Of a stretch of 64,000 nt of DNA, positions 46,503 to 57,554 are shown one piece after another. The DNA comes from Xanthostigma xanthostigma. Taxonomy: Eukaryota; Arthropoda; Insecta; Raphidioptera; Raphidiidae. The translations under genes and the position numbers were made by a program. The notes beneath the pieces are model-generated. The model was not told where the DNA came from, ran no database searches, and was given only the letters and a program-made list of their open reading frames with translations. Position 1 is the first letter of the stretch. Each line of letters starts with the position of its first letter. Location of the stretch: contig OY754473.1 in NCBI GenBank assembly GCA_963575645.1, forward strand, positions 434,001 through 498,000. Reading direction: 5' to 3'.

Positions 46503-46616
46503 TTTTCTCTCTTCGTGTTGAAAAATAAGTAACGATAGCCACATTGTTCGACCGGAGCTCCGTACTGTTATAAATCTTGCTAAAATCTTCAACACTGGTG
46601 TAGATCGAAGGCATAG
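46503..46616 (-). CDS. Possible exon 2 of an unidentified minus-strand gene
   Basis: After TTTTTTGTTACAG (acceptor ending at 46617) the minus strand reads MPSIYTSVEDFSKIYNSTEL, RSNNVAIVTYFST and then RREKKS-stop. A one-base shift in an A-run would continue as LNDHVTELFSKYHEEDNMC and IYSFLTDLSAYFKTQDLVHD. I do not recognise the protein. The possible continuation suggests either a broken gene or a sequencing error in the A7 run near 46510. Confidence 0.3.
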
Positions 46617-47801
46617 CTGTAACAAAAAAGAGAAAAATAGTTAGAGAAGAATATTTTTTAGTCTTTTAGTCTTGGTCGAATGAAGATTCGTCATATTATG
46701 TACAATAATATAAATCGCTATAGGATTTTGCAAGGAGATATCTTACAAATTAGAGATTTTGATGCACTAATTAATTGAAAAAACTATAAACGTTCGATAC
46801 AGGTACTCGAGTATTATCTACTTTTATCGATTGAATTTATAAATGATAGGTAATGCACTAACATATTTTATAAAATGTTAATATCCTAAATTTTACTTGA
46901 TTTCGATATAAAACAAAGTGAATTATATAATATTACAGTATAAAGCTTGACTAATTTGAGTTGTAAGATTTTTCAAAAATCATTATTGTTCATAACTGTT
47001 AAATTTAATACGTCCCACGCTTCCAGCCATGCATCAAAATACAGTGTAAACTCTATACGAAGCTCTAGGAACTGTTTTCTTTCGTTTTTTTTAAAGATTT
47101 AGAAAAAAACAGTAAATTACCCTTTTTGATTTCTATAACAAGGTATACACCAATTTCTAAAATGGCAGCCACAGTTGATGGAAAATGTTTTCTTGTCTTT
47201 TTCAATTGCACGAATAAAATAAACATGTTTGTCAACGCTAGCTATGTTTACAGTTCAAAAATGAACTCACAACTGACGTCTGACAGTACTAAAATGTGTT
47301 TGATATTTCACCCTAACCTTATCACAATGTATTCGTACCATTAGAATTTATTACTGGTAAAATGTAAACCGATAATAAAACATGAATATTGATGTTCCTT
47401 AAGCAACACAGAAGAAGGCGTCAATTATTTAATAAATTACCCATTGAAATTTGAAATTTTATTAATTAAAACTTTTAAATGATGTACGTTAGTTTATTTC
47501 TGTGCATTGATAATTTTATTTTGACATTTTCCTGTAAGTACGCACTTTGTGTGTGTATAAAAGAAAAAGTCTGTATTACAATAAAATATTTACAAAGCAA
47601 TGTGAACAAGTCAAAATAAAATGAAAAAACATGAAATAAATATATGAACCAAACAAATTCATGATAATGGAAAATTTTAACTAAAAAATCACAGATCTGT
47701 AAGCAAAAACAAATATGGCAGTTTTTGAATGGCTGAACCACACAGACGTATAAATATGGTAGCAAACACTTATTCTCGTAAAAAAATTAATATTTACTTA
47801 C

Positions 47802-47850
47802 TTTGATTAGTACCAATCCATTTTTGGTTGTTATCCATCCACAATTTCAT
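47802..47850 (-). CDS. Possible exon 1 of an unidentified minus-strand gene
   Basis: On the minus strand, ATG at 47850 starts MKLWMDNNQKWIGTNQ and ends at a perfect GTAAGTA donor. It joins exon 46503-46616 in frame across a 1.2-kb intron. A 5' leader of about 120 nt separates it from a TATA/initiator pair. Function is unknown. Confidence 0.3.
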
Positions 47851-47959
47851 TTCGTATTAGAACAAATTACTTGAAAATCTACACTTAACTTAATATTTAT
47901 TTACAAAAATTCCACAAACCCACGTCGAACTTCTTGGCGTCTTCTCGTTTAACGTTTCG

Positions 47960-47996
47960 AGACTGACTGATGAAGCACGTGCAGACTACGTTTATA
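47960..47996 (-). promoter_or_regulatory. Candidate core promoter (TATAAA plus TCAGT initiator)
   Basis: On the minus strand TATAAA (47996-47991) lies 28-32 bases before the A of a doubled TCAGTCAGT, the arthropod initiator consensus. This spacing is that of a focused TATA promoter. It precedes the candidate exon at 47802-47850. Confidence 0.5.
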
Positions 47997-48199
47997 CCAT
48001 GGATGTTTCATACTCACAGAAAAAGGATAGTTTGTTACCTGAATCCAATCAGCGATCAGTGACATCAATCCAACCATAGATATGTATATTATTATATATC
48101 TATGAATCCAACACCCTCTTTGGTGTAGCCAACTTAAATTTCAAAAAGTTGAATTTTTATTTTTTCCCCTATGCTCGTTTGTGACCATTGATATATTAA

Positions 48200-48360
48200 T
48201 GTTACGGTAAATGTAAACTCTTGGGAAATGTACACTTTTACCGTAAAATGTGCCGGGAAATGTGTACATTTGCCGCAATATCTACATTTAATGTACACAT
48301 TGTCTTGCACATTTTACGGTAAAAGTGTACATTTCCCAAGAGTTTATATTTACCGTAACA
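48200..48360. repeat. 161-bp foldback element, 54-bp arms
   Basis: Arms 48200-48253 and 48307-48360 begin TGTTACGGTAAATGTAAACT and are inverted with one or two differences. The centre is itself partly palindromic. The flanks share ATATATTAA, but an exact target duplication is not settled. Confidence 0.8.
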
Positions 48361-49110
48361 TATATATTAATAGATAGCGGATGCCTATCCTTGAGCATTA
48401 TGCGGAATGGTTCTAATTAGAAGTCATTTTGACTGATTTTAACTGAGGGAAACGCCGTAAAAAGCGCGCGAGATGCAAAAGGTTTAAATATTCTATAATA
48501 TGATGTTATTGGAAAAACAATAAAACTCGCAGTAAACAGTGATATTTCGCTTCAAAAACTATTTTTATATTGAAGCGTTTCAAAAATTACAAAACTGAGC
48601 ATAAATATCATAAAAAAGCTTAGAAGATGGACATTTTGACAATCAAAGTTGGCGTGCATCGTATATCATGACGTCACATAAGCCCGCCAACATGGCCGAT
48701 TGTTTAAACTGTCTAGTTTTGAATGTGAAATTTAATATTTTTTTTCTAATGATAATAATTTATTACATTCTTAGATGATTATCATTTTTTTCCGTCTTAT
48801 GGTTGAATAAATAGCCTATTGAAAATATTAAAAAAATATACATATAACCTATTGGTAAATCGTGAAAAATTTGTTCATTCCACTGTCGATTTTGTTATAC
48901 AGTAATAAAGAAATAAAAAAAAATAAAAAATCGTAATGCCCGACTAGATTAAAAGATATTTAATAAAAAAGATCAGCTTTTCAAGAAAATTAGCTTGCGT
49001 TTAGTCTGCAGTGTTGCCGATTCGTTTCAGAGATAATAAACATAAGCAAATTTTCCTGAAATAACTTTGTTATCAAGACAGGGGTCAATAAATTATTAAT
49101 TTGTTTCTAG

Positions 49111-49288
49111 GTGTGGATGCTGATTTTGGTGTCGTTAATTGCTGTCGGGCCAATCATCTATCTGTTGATTCTTCTGAGAGCGAAGCTGGTCAAGGACAAC
49201 ATAAACAAACAGTTTCCTTTGCCATCTTGTATCTGGTTTGTTTATGGAGCATTACTTAAACAAGGATCAACTCTCAGCCCAATTACAG
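49111..49288 (+). CDS. Ir93a: Ionotropic receptor Ir93a, exon with TM1 and pore loop
   Basis: After TTGTTTCTAG the exon encodes VWMLILVSLIAVGPIIYLLI, the first transmembrane helix. Next are a basic linker, then IWFVYGALLKQGSTLSPIT, the re-entrant pore loop equivalent to the W..GAL.QQG block of ionotropic glutamate receptors. The exon is 178 nt, ends CCAATTACAG|GTATAA, and leaves phase 1. It joins the next exon as GAT (D), giving SPIT-D-SSRLLFATWW. Confidence 0.9.
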
Positions 49289-49313
49289 GTATAAATAATA
49301 TATAAATAGTATA

Positions 49314-49430
49314 TTACACCACAAGGGTCGAAAATGTGATATCTTGTCCTGTGCGCCATGATGCCTGAAGGCTGAAGCGAAGTCGAGGGCATCATGGCGC
49401 GTGGGGCACTTTCAACCAGTGTGATGTATA
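49314..49430. repeat. Imperfect inverted-repeat element in Ir93a intron
   Basis: Left text CCACAAGGGTCGAAAATG with GCGCCATGATGCC is inverted on the right as GGGCATCATGGCGC with CACTTTCAACCAGTGTG. This gives a roughly 55-bp imperfect stem. It is probably a MITE. Confidence 0.6.
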
Positions 49431-49697
49431 CTATTTTTCCTTCATACGTCGCTCCTAACTCGTAAGCACGCGTATTAAATACATTAATTAATTAATTATA
49501 CAAAAATTCCACGCAAGAAGCTTTGAGGTTATATTAAAAACAAGAATGGCAGATGTTAGCAACTATTAGCTAAAATGTAATAGGGTTGCTATGGAAACGA
49601 TATCTAAACAACAGTTGATTGGTTGTTTTTGCTTTACTACCGTACGAACGTACAAACTTTCCGTATTGTAGCGTGTAACCCCACCAAGGAGTAAATG

Positions 49698-49870
49698 TTA
49701 AGGCCACCGCACACGAGGCTAGAAACGGTGCTAGATTCCTTGCTAGATTTGCCAACTAGTTTTCTAGCGCTGGTTTTCTTGATTGCTGTTAAGTGCTTGC
49801 TTCACACGAGATTATTTTTCAAGCGTGTTTTGTGGATAGATCTGGTGGGCGCGCAGTGACAGTTCGAATA
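49698..49870. repeat. MITE copy, GGCCACCGCACACGAGGCT family
   Basis: The sequence from 49698 (TTAAGGCCACCGCACACGAG) is found inverted at 53520-53558 in the downstream flank of Ir93a, with about 85 percent identity over 38 bp by eye. The right edge of this copy is approximate. Confidence 0.55.
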
Positions 49871-50502
49871 TAAACACATTATTTTATTTGGCTTTTTTAA
49901 TAATAAAAAGCTCTTATAAGTCATTATTTTAATTTTTTTGTACAAAAATAAAACAAAAAAACTACTTCATCTGTTTGGAAACATTTCATTCAAAAATTGT
50001 CTGACTGGTATGACGTATGCGCGGTGGTAAATCAGTGACCCAATGTCTTTAGGTTCAACACGAATAGGCGGAGTTGATCTCGCACCATATTTAAGTATTT
50101 TTGGAAATTTAATGTCCCATTAATAAAAAAAGTCCGATTATGTTGTAATCATTTGAATATTTTCTTCGGTAGTATACACATTCATTTTGCAAAAGAAAAT
50201 TATTTGTCAAATTGAAAAACAAGATTTCAAGGCTCAATCTGATCCAGTCATTTTTTCCCAATGTTAATTTCCCTATGTACACCTTACGTGTTTACATACT
50301 GTATAAATCTTGTGTTATACATCAAATGGGACACTTATATATAAGTTCTAGGTCTTCCAAATTTGGCCGATGACTTCTTTATTGAACAATTTATTAGTGT
50401 CTCCGCCATTGCTTTCATACATTATAATCAGATACTCCACAACTGACTGACTTTTAAATCACTGCGTTCGTATAACAATTAACAATAACTTTTCAATTTC
50501 AG

Positions 50503-50983
50503 ATTCTTCGCGTTTATTGTTTGCAACATGGTGGATATTCATAACAATTTTAACTGCATTCTACACTGCAAATTTAACCGCTTTTCTAACATTGTCAAAA
50601 GTTACATTACCTATTGAAGAAGCAAAAGATATTGTCGCTAAAAGATATAAGTGGATAGCTCCAAAAGGCAGTGCCATTGAGGAAGCTGTGATAAATAAAC
50701 AAGAAGAATTAAGTTTTTTCAATTTAAAAGACGGAAAGTTTGTCACAAAAGTAAATCAAACAGAAATATTAGAAAAATACGTCTTTAAAGACAACTATGT
50801 CTACATAAAAAGTAAGCCTGGCATTGAACTAGCAATGTATGAAAATTACATTGAGAAAACAAGACGAGGAGTCAAAGAGAACGAGAGATGCACTTTTGTC
50901 ATAAATAGTGGACCCATACTTACAAGACCGAGAGCTTTTGCATATTCGAAAGATTTTTTACAAAAGGATCTGTTTGATCGTGT
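50503..50983 (+). CDS. Ir93a: Ionotropic receptor Ir93a, exon with TM3 and S2 domain
   Basis: Acceptor TTTCAATTTCAG precedes DSSRLLFATWWIFITILTAF and YTANLTAFLTL, the gating helix with the SYTANLAAF-type motif conserved in ionotropic receptors. The S2 half of the ligand-binding domain follows: YKWIAPKGSAIEEA, YVFKDNYVYIKSKPGIELAM and GPILTRPRAFAYSKDFL. The exon ends GATCGTGT|GTAAGT in phase 2 and joins the last exon as RVLQSLVEAG. No stops or frameshifts are present. Confidence 0.92.
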
Positions 50984-51514
50984 GTAAGTATCTCTCAATA
51001 AAAGCTCTTTTTCTCCGAGGCGTTTTCCTCCTTCAAGATGACCAAATCTTACGGTATGTTCCCACGACCGTCCAGTTCTGCGGGTACAGCTTTTAACTGA
51101 ATCCCGCCAAACTGACTGGCATGTTCAAAAACAAACTTTGCATCCCGTTTTTCTCGGGATAGAACACGCAGACATTTACCAAAATTCAGACGTGATGGAC
51201 GTGAACACTCTTGTAATATTGTATTGATACTATCGCCGCCGACGGCAGTATAGAAATAGAAGATATTGGGTACACCCGATTGTGAATCGACGATTGAAAG
51301 TGGATATCTTTCGTAATCTCATGAGCGAATTAAGAAAAGATGAGTCTAAATTTTACAATTACTTCAGAATGACCATGTCTGTTATCGGACTCTAAGCAGA
51401 ATAACACCATGTTGGTTTGTGGGCGTTTGTTCAAGTCGCCCACGTGACAAGTTACTCATATCCCCACCTTTCAACTTCGGTCTCCTTATTTTTTTCTAAT
51501 ACTTTTACATTTAG

Positions 51515-51971
51515 GTTACAGTCATTGGTCGAAGCTGGAATTGTGAAGCATCTTGAACGTCGCGATTTACCGGACACAAAGATTTGTCCGAAGGATCTCG
51601 GTGGGAAAGGTCGCCAACTCCATAATTCCGATCTCTACACAACGTATGCTGTAGTCGTTGTTGGTTTCATTGTGTCCGGTACTGTATTCATTGGAGAAGT
51701 TTTGCTTCGAGCTTGGAAGAAATTCTGCGTCAGCAACAACAACACCAAAGATCCGGCAATGCTGAAATATCCATTCAAAACCAAAGACAAATTGCCGCCG
51801 AGACCGCCTTCTTACAGTACTTTGTTTCAACAACCATATCCATTTTCTAATAACGGAAAACGAGAAAGTATCAATGGAAGAAATTATTGGGTTGTTAAGT
51901 CAGTTGAAGGGGACACGAGATTAATACCTGTCAAAACACCATCTGCACTTCTATTTCAATACACTAATTAG
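51515..51971 (+). CDS. Ir93a: Ionotropic receptor Ir93a, last exon with TM4
   Basis: After TTTTACATTTAG the exon reads LQSLVEAGIVKHLERRDLPD, KICPKDLGGKGRQLHNSDLY and TTYAVVVVGFIVSGTVFIGE, the fourth transmembrane helix. A cytoplasmic tail of about 90 residues, rich in proline and serine, ends at TAG 51969-51971. The four exons in this window give about 424 codons, roughly the C-terminal half of an Ir93a protein, all in one open frame. The receptor therefore looks functional despite the giant intron. Confidence 0.9.
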
Positions 51972-52019
51972 AAATTAAATTATCAACAAAAAACAGACAA
52001 CCCCTGTATAACATGGTAC

Positions 52020-52540
52020 TTGTACTTGGCGTAGCTAGGATTATTTTCTAGGGAAGCCTGGAGTCCAGTCTCTGGTTTATTTCGCCTAAGTATGAATCGC
52101 GTGAACCAGTGGCGTAGCTGTCGTGGGGCTAGGTGAGGCAGTTCCCGAAGTCCCCAAGCTTAAGAGGCCCTTCAGCTTCCTGAGCGACGTTCGAAAAAGT
52201 TATTTATATCGAATAAAGAGTTTTGACTGTTTCGCTCTTGCAATCTAGAGTACAAGTTGAAAAAAGTGTTAATTCTTGATACTCGAGTTAAAATATGTGT
52301 GATAGCTTCTGACCAGCGATTTCGAAACAGGGAAAAAAATATTTAAAATTACTATTTTTAATAATGTACTAAAGACAATAATAGCTCAATTAAATACACG
52401 GTTTACTAGTATGAGTGCAGTCTGTCATTTAAGGATAAAGTTTCTCAGTTTGGATTTCTGGGCTGGACTCTCAGTATCCTAGAAGAGACCGTGAAAAATA
52501 CCACCTCCCCCACCCCCGTAGTTACGCCAATGTACGACAT
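52020..52540. repeat. Repeat-derived 3' flank with candidate poly(A) signal
   Basis: TGGCGTAGCTAGG (52027) and CAGTGGCGTAGCTGTCG (52109) are inverted near 52517-52535 as CCCCGTAGTTACGCCAATG, suggesting a MITE. AATAAA at 52212-52217 is the nearest poly(A) signal I see after the Ir93a stop and lies inside this repeat. Confidence 0.45.
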
Positions 52541-53440
52541 AGTTTAAACTTTAACGGGGTTAGAAAATTTCTGCAAACATCACACAACACGGTTACTCCT
52601 CGACTTTCGAACCGTCGACTTATAACGCTCCGGACTTATGAACAGTCGGATCAGTGGATGCATGGACTTGCTACTCACTGATCCAGACGGAAAAGAGGAA
52701 AAATAAAGTTCAACCGTCAATAACTCAATATTTTCAAAAAAAGATTCTAAAGGAATGGTCATAGCAAATAGTCAACAATGACACAGTAAATTATTTCTGC
52801 ATCGGCCCTTTTCAAGGCCAACAATAATCTATGACGAAACAGCAACAAAAATATTCATATATGTATCGAAGAATCTCGTTAGAGATTCTTTTCTGTGCTA
52901 AATGCCAACGAATCTCTAGCGTATTCTTATACATTGATTTTGCCTTTGTCCCATATAACGCCGTGTATATGAAGCCAGTTTCCAAGTTTTATAGTTCTGT
53001 GACCACGTGACTTTCATGTCACCGATTTTTCGTATCACCCATATATATTACAAATACATCCTAATCTCTACATATATGATCAGACTTATGAACAAGTTCC
53101 AGGAACGTAGGGTAAGGTGTTCGTAGTCGAGGAGTACCCGCAATTGATAAACCACGGTATGTCTTTAGTTTTTGTGCGGGAAAACACCTACTAAATATGC
53201 TGAGTGTAATTTTTCAACATTTTATTTTTTTTTTATCCCTGTCACAAATTCATTAACCGTTGTGCTGAACAACATTGGGAACGTCCAAAAAAAATACTTT
53301 TTCATTAAATAATTAAAGTTTAAATAGATTTGTTTAATTATAATTTATAATTGCTATTAAAATATAATAAACAGCTTCTGATTATTAAAACGTTAAATAT
53401 CGATACATCGATATTTTTTCACTTCCGACATCCCTATTGT
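52541..53440. other. Intergenic, no gene seen
   Basis: It contains a short inverted pair AGAATCTCGTTAGAGATTCT at 52870 and AT-rich stretches. No coding similarity was found. Confidence 0.45.
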
Positions 53441-53565
53441 GAGCTAGCAGGCAAACCCGCAGTGACGTCATTTCCAGTCTAGTACCCAGCTTGCCGGCCA
53501 GCAGAAGTTCAGTTAGTGTTTCTAGCAGTGTTTCCAGCCTCGTGTGCAGTGGCCTTTACGTAACA
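53441..53565. repeat. Inverted partner of the 49698 MITE
   Basis: GCCTCGTGTGCAGTGGCCTTTA, read on the minus strand, matches the left end of the copy at 49698. Multiple CTAGCAGTGTTTCC-like words occur in both. Confidence 0.5.
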
Positions 53566-54070
53566 TTTTTGTCCGGCAAGAAAAAATCATACTGATATGA
53601 ATTATTTATTGCAAAAAATAAATAATTAATTTTTAGCAACACACCTACATACTTAAAAAAAACACGTGTGGCACTCGGGGACTGCCGCGGTAAAGCTATT
53701 GCATATTCTTTTTAGGTCTTTAAGTTTTTCTTCTCTATAAAACGAAAATAGCTAGGTATAAATAATAAGGTATAAATAGTGTAATTATACACACCAAAAC
53801 AATTATTCATTCAAAAAATTTGAACAAAAAGAACGATATTAAGAGTTTGATCATAGAATTTCACGCGATGTACATTTATATAGATATAATATCATATATA
53901 CTTTCTCTGCACATAACCTAAATAATTTAGGTTATTTTTATAGCAGTATTATATATAAATTCATTTATACACAAATAAAGATAGAATCAGTTATGAGCAG
54001 TTATGCAGTTATGAGCACACAAACACCGTGCCGAAGTCTGCCTAACTGAAACGACGTTATGTACGGCTGT
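53566..54070. other. AT-rich intergenic, nothing recognised
   Basis: No gene, RNA or bounded repeat was found. Confidence 0.45.
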
Positions 54071-54103
54071 CAACGCCGCACCGCTGTGCCGGTCTGAGTA
54101 GGA

Positions 54104-54162
54104 GGTGTTAGGTTTTTTTCGTTACGGAATGGGTGTTAAGGTTTTTTTCGTTACGGAATTTC
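54104..54162 (+). repeat. Two tandem copies of a 28-bp motif
   Basis: GGTGTTAGGTTTTTTTCGTT-ACGGAAT is followed at once by GGGTGTTAAGGTTTTTTTCG-TTACGGAAT. The downstream text GGTCGCCGCGCTCAAAGCCC looks like part of an interspersed repeat. Confidence 0.6.
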
Positions 54163-54925
54163 TTGATTCGGTCGCCGCGCTCAAAGCCCGCGATAGAAGC
54201 TATGCAATAGCTTAAAAGTGTATTGAATTATTTATTTCTTATATGTAGTACAGTTCCCAACTTGTTTTTTTGGTAACGTGTAGATTAGACACTGTCGAAA
54301 CGTAACAAATTGAATGATACCTCCTTCCCCGAAACTTGAAAGTACGTTACTTTTTTATGGATGGCCCATACGATATGTAGAGTTGCCAGTTGGAACAACT
54401 CTACATATCTCTAATCCCTGTTCAGGACTAATCAACTTATGTGACAGGATTTATGTTTTTCTCTGTATTTTTATAAGCGTATACACTTAACACATTTCAG
54501 CACGTTAGTGTGTAAGGAGACGTCCATTAATTACGCGAGGTGTTTTTTTTTTAATTTGAACCCCCTATTTTGTGAGATTTGGTAAGATCACGAAGTCTGT
54601 AACCAGGAGACCCAGCTCGAGTTAATGTAAATTCTCTGAATTAAAAAGTTTACGTGTGGTTTTCATTCATACCCTCTCTCTTCAAACGAGATTTTGCTCC
54701 ATGTTGAGCCCAAGTAATTAATGAATGTCCCCTAACTGATAAGTAAGTACTTAGAGTTAAGATTATTTGTTAGTTTGTTAAAGGTCAGGTCAGGTAAACG
54801 AGAATAATTTTTCCTAGAGTTAGAATTAATTCGGTTATTAGACTTCTGATTAAAAATTACACGTTTTCACTGAACATAGCAATTATGATCACTTCATGAA
54901 AATGTGGATGACACTTCTTCTAGAT

Positions 54926-55209
54926 CAGGGATGGGCAAATATTTTGATCGTCGAGCCATATTGCGAATGAAAATTTGACCGTGGGCCAAACAATTTCTTT
55001 TTCTAATTTTATGTATAGTTTTTTTAAACAACGATTTCAAGTTTTTAAACACTATTTACTATTTTTCTAAAATTCTTTTTATGCGCCAATTTATATCGGC
55101 AAACAGTAATATTTTTGCTTTTAATAATCATTTATAAAATGCTTCACGGGCGGAGAAAATTCTACTGCGGGCCGGATCCGGCCCGCGGGCCGCCATTTGC
55201 CCAGGCCTG
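54926..55209. mobile_element. hAT-type MITE with 8-bp target duplication
   Basis: The 284-bp element begins CAGGGATGGGCAAAT and ends ATTTGCCCAGGCCTG, a typical hAT CAGG...CCTG terminus. TTCTAGAT flanks it at 54918-54925 and 55210-55217, the 8-bp duplication diagnostic of hAT. Near the right end a GC-rich palindrome (GGGCCGGATCCGGCCC) is present. No coding sequence is carried. Confidence 0.92.
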
Positions 55210-55219
55210 TTCTAGATCA

Positions 55220-55630
55220 AATATTATGAAAAATAGTGGAACTTTAGAAAGTGAAACAAATAGATTAAAAGAAGACATATAATAATAAAAGCCGAAATTC
55301 TGCGCTATGAACCAAAACAACAAAAACCAAGGGCACCAAAAAATTTTATCCGGCGCATTTACATCTAGGAATTGATGCAGCATATGAATTCTTATATCAA
55401 TATTTAACCCACCAGTTTAGTTACGAAAACTACTGGCTTCAAAATTATTCACTAATAATTTGCCTCGAAATTCATGAAAATTCGACTAGAAATCAACAGT
55501 ATTTACGCTCTTTTGAGTTATGATTCGATCCAGGAGTTCATGAGAATCCGATCAAAAATCATATACCGACCCATGCACGGTGATGCAAAACTGAAGTCAC
55601 GCGTACAAGTAAGTATAGAAACATATCGTT
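55220..55630. other. Intergenic, nothing recognised
   Basis: No gene or bounded repeat was found. Confidence 0.4.
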
Positions 55631-55632
55631 AT

Positions 55633-55884
55633 GCCTCCACTACACACGTGGCCAGCACCGCCACTTACAGGCGCTCACGATTGTGTAGAGGGCATATTCG
55701 TCGGTGCGTGGACATAATCGCTTGTAATCGGTTGATTGTCGGTACATCAAAGGAATGCGTGGCCAGCATTGTGCGCCCGTACACAAAATCGGACCGGCAC
55801 GATTGTGTGGAGGGCTAGGCAATCATCGCGGCGATGATGGGCACTTATTTGAGTGGCGGTGCTGGCCACGTGTGTAGTGGAGGC
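55633..55884. repeat. 252-bp MITE with perfect 31-bp TIRs
   Basis: GCCTCCACTACACACGTGGC-CAGCACCGCCA at 55633-55663 is exactly inverted at 55854-55884. The interior is GC-rich and partly palindromic. Open frames across it are by-products of its composition. Confidence 0.85.
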
Positions 55885-56760
55885 TTTACACGCGTCAAGT
55901 CTTGCGCGCGACGCTCCATGCAACATCGGTATCAGTAGACCTGATAGAGCCATCAGTTTTGTACCACAAACGATCACATTTGCATGCGTGCATTGGTCCT
56001 ATGTTGATGTTCCTTAAACATCGATACACTATCGATTAATCGAAACTATCGAAATTGATCGTTAACGTTACGTATAATTATTTTAATTTGACCTTTAATA
56101 AGTATCAAATTATTGCTGTTAAGATTTCACAACGCAGTATGATTTTCCACCGCATTATGTTTGTTAAGTATTTATTATAATCTTGTGTGAAATGTTGTAT
56201 TTATCATATTTAGAAAAATTTTATCAAATAATAATATAAAAGGAATAAATATGCACAATATTCAAATGTCAATAAATAATTAATTGTTTATTTCAATGTT
56301 AACTATGTATTTCAGATTATTTTTATAAAGATGTTCTGAAAAGATAAAGAAAAAATCTTATTATACTCTGTTTCCTGTAATCAAGAATTTTGGAATTGTC
56401 TGGACAATTTTAAGTAGTACCTCCTTATAGTTAGAGGACGCAGACAGAAATGGTCAAGGAGCACTTGGTGGCAGAAATGCTCTCTTTCGTGTAGTCTGAG
56501 TCCCCCTCTACAAATCCGCTTAGTGGAGTAGGGGTCTAGCGCGTTGCGATAGGACGCTGGGGCACTTTAAAAAAAAAAACGGCAAAATTCAAAATTCCTC
56601 TACTAAATGGCAGAAAATGACTGAAGGGCATCTGAGGGGATTTCCTAATTACAGAAAATATATTTTCTGCCAATTTACCCTGTCAGTATAATAAGTAAAT
56701 ACAAAATAAATAGATTTAAAAAAAAAACTCGGTGGGTGAAACCGAACTCAAACGGTTAAA
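55885..56760. other. AT-rich intergenic, nothing recognised
   Basis: ATCGATA-rich text lies at 56025-56065. No gene was found. Confidence 0.4.
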
Positions 56761-56762
56761 CC

Positions 56763-56853
56763 AAAATAACTACAACCATTTAAAATGTCTGACACCTCGA
56801 ATATGTTCGACATATTCGAGGTGTCAGACATTTTAAATGGTTCTAGTTATTTT
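56763..56853. repeat. 91-bp palindrome, 43-bp arms
   Basis: Arms 56763-56805 and 56811-56853 are inverted with a single mismatch around a 5-base loop (TTCGA). Such a palindrome would form a stable cruciform or RNA hairpin. Confidence 0.85.
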
Positions 56854-57550
56854 TTAGAGAACATTATTTTAGCGTTTTGGTTGAAGTTTTTAAGCTATCC
56901 AATTAAAAAAACAAACAGTATCTATAAATTTTTACATGACGTCAAAACGACATCTTTTGGAAACTTTCGTGGAAAAACGCCCCAAAATCAAGAAAAGTCA
57001 TAGGAAATAGGTGTCAGACTAGGCCTAATGAAGCCATATACAAAGTTTGGGGAGAGTATGTATCAATAAAATTTTTGCCGACGGGCACTCTGACTAGAGG
57101 TACAGTTTTCTGCCAAAATCAACCTTGCAAAAACGCGTCATGTTCGCGGAAAGTTTAACATGGTATTTAGGTAAAGCATTAATGACACAAATACATTAAA
57201 TTGGCAGATCGTGATCTAGCAGTGACACAATTGGCAGATAATATTTTTTTCAAACTTTTTGGGTACTAATAGAAAGCCTGGTAAGAATTTCTGCCACCCA
57301 GAGGGGACTTTCTATGCAAATTCTAATATTTCGAGTGAAACAGAGTTACTGTCAGTATACTTCGATCTCCTTTACTTTTACGTGGCCTTGTCAAATCGAA
57401 ATACTACGTAAGTCAAATATGTCTGAGCACACATTTGATACTTGTGGTATCGACAGCACTACCTTAATTTTTTAATACAAATGTTATTTTATGTGTTACT
57501 TAATTCTCGCAAATTTAAATTAAATGTGATGTGACAGAATTCGCTATTTC
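56854..57550. other. Intergenic, nothing recognised
   Basis: No gene or bounded repeat was found. Confidence 0.4.
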
Positions 57551-57554
57551 GTTA

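Noticed and set aside
49570-49755. Minus-strand ORF in the Ir93a intron
   Set aside because: It overlaps a MITE and has no similarity or signals.
55474-55977. Overlapping ORFs of 60-114 codons on both strands
   Set aside because: They arise from a GC-rich MITE with perfect 31-bp TIRs and have no domain similarity.
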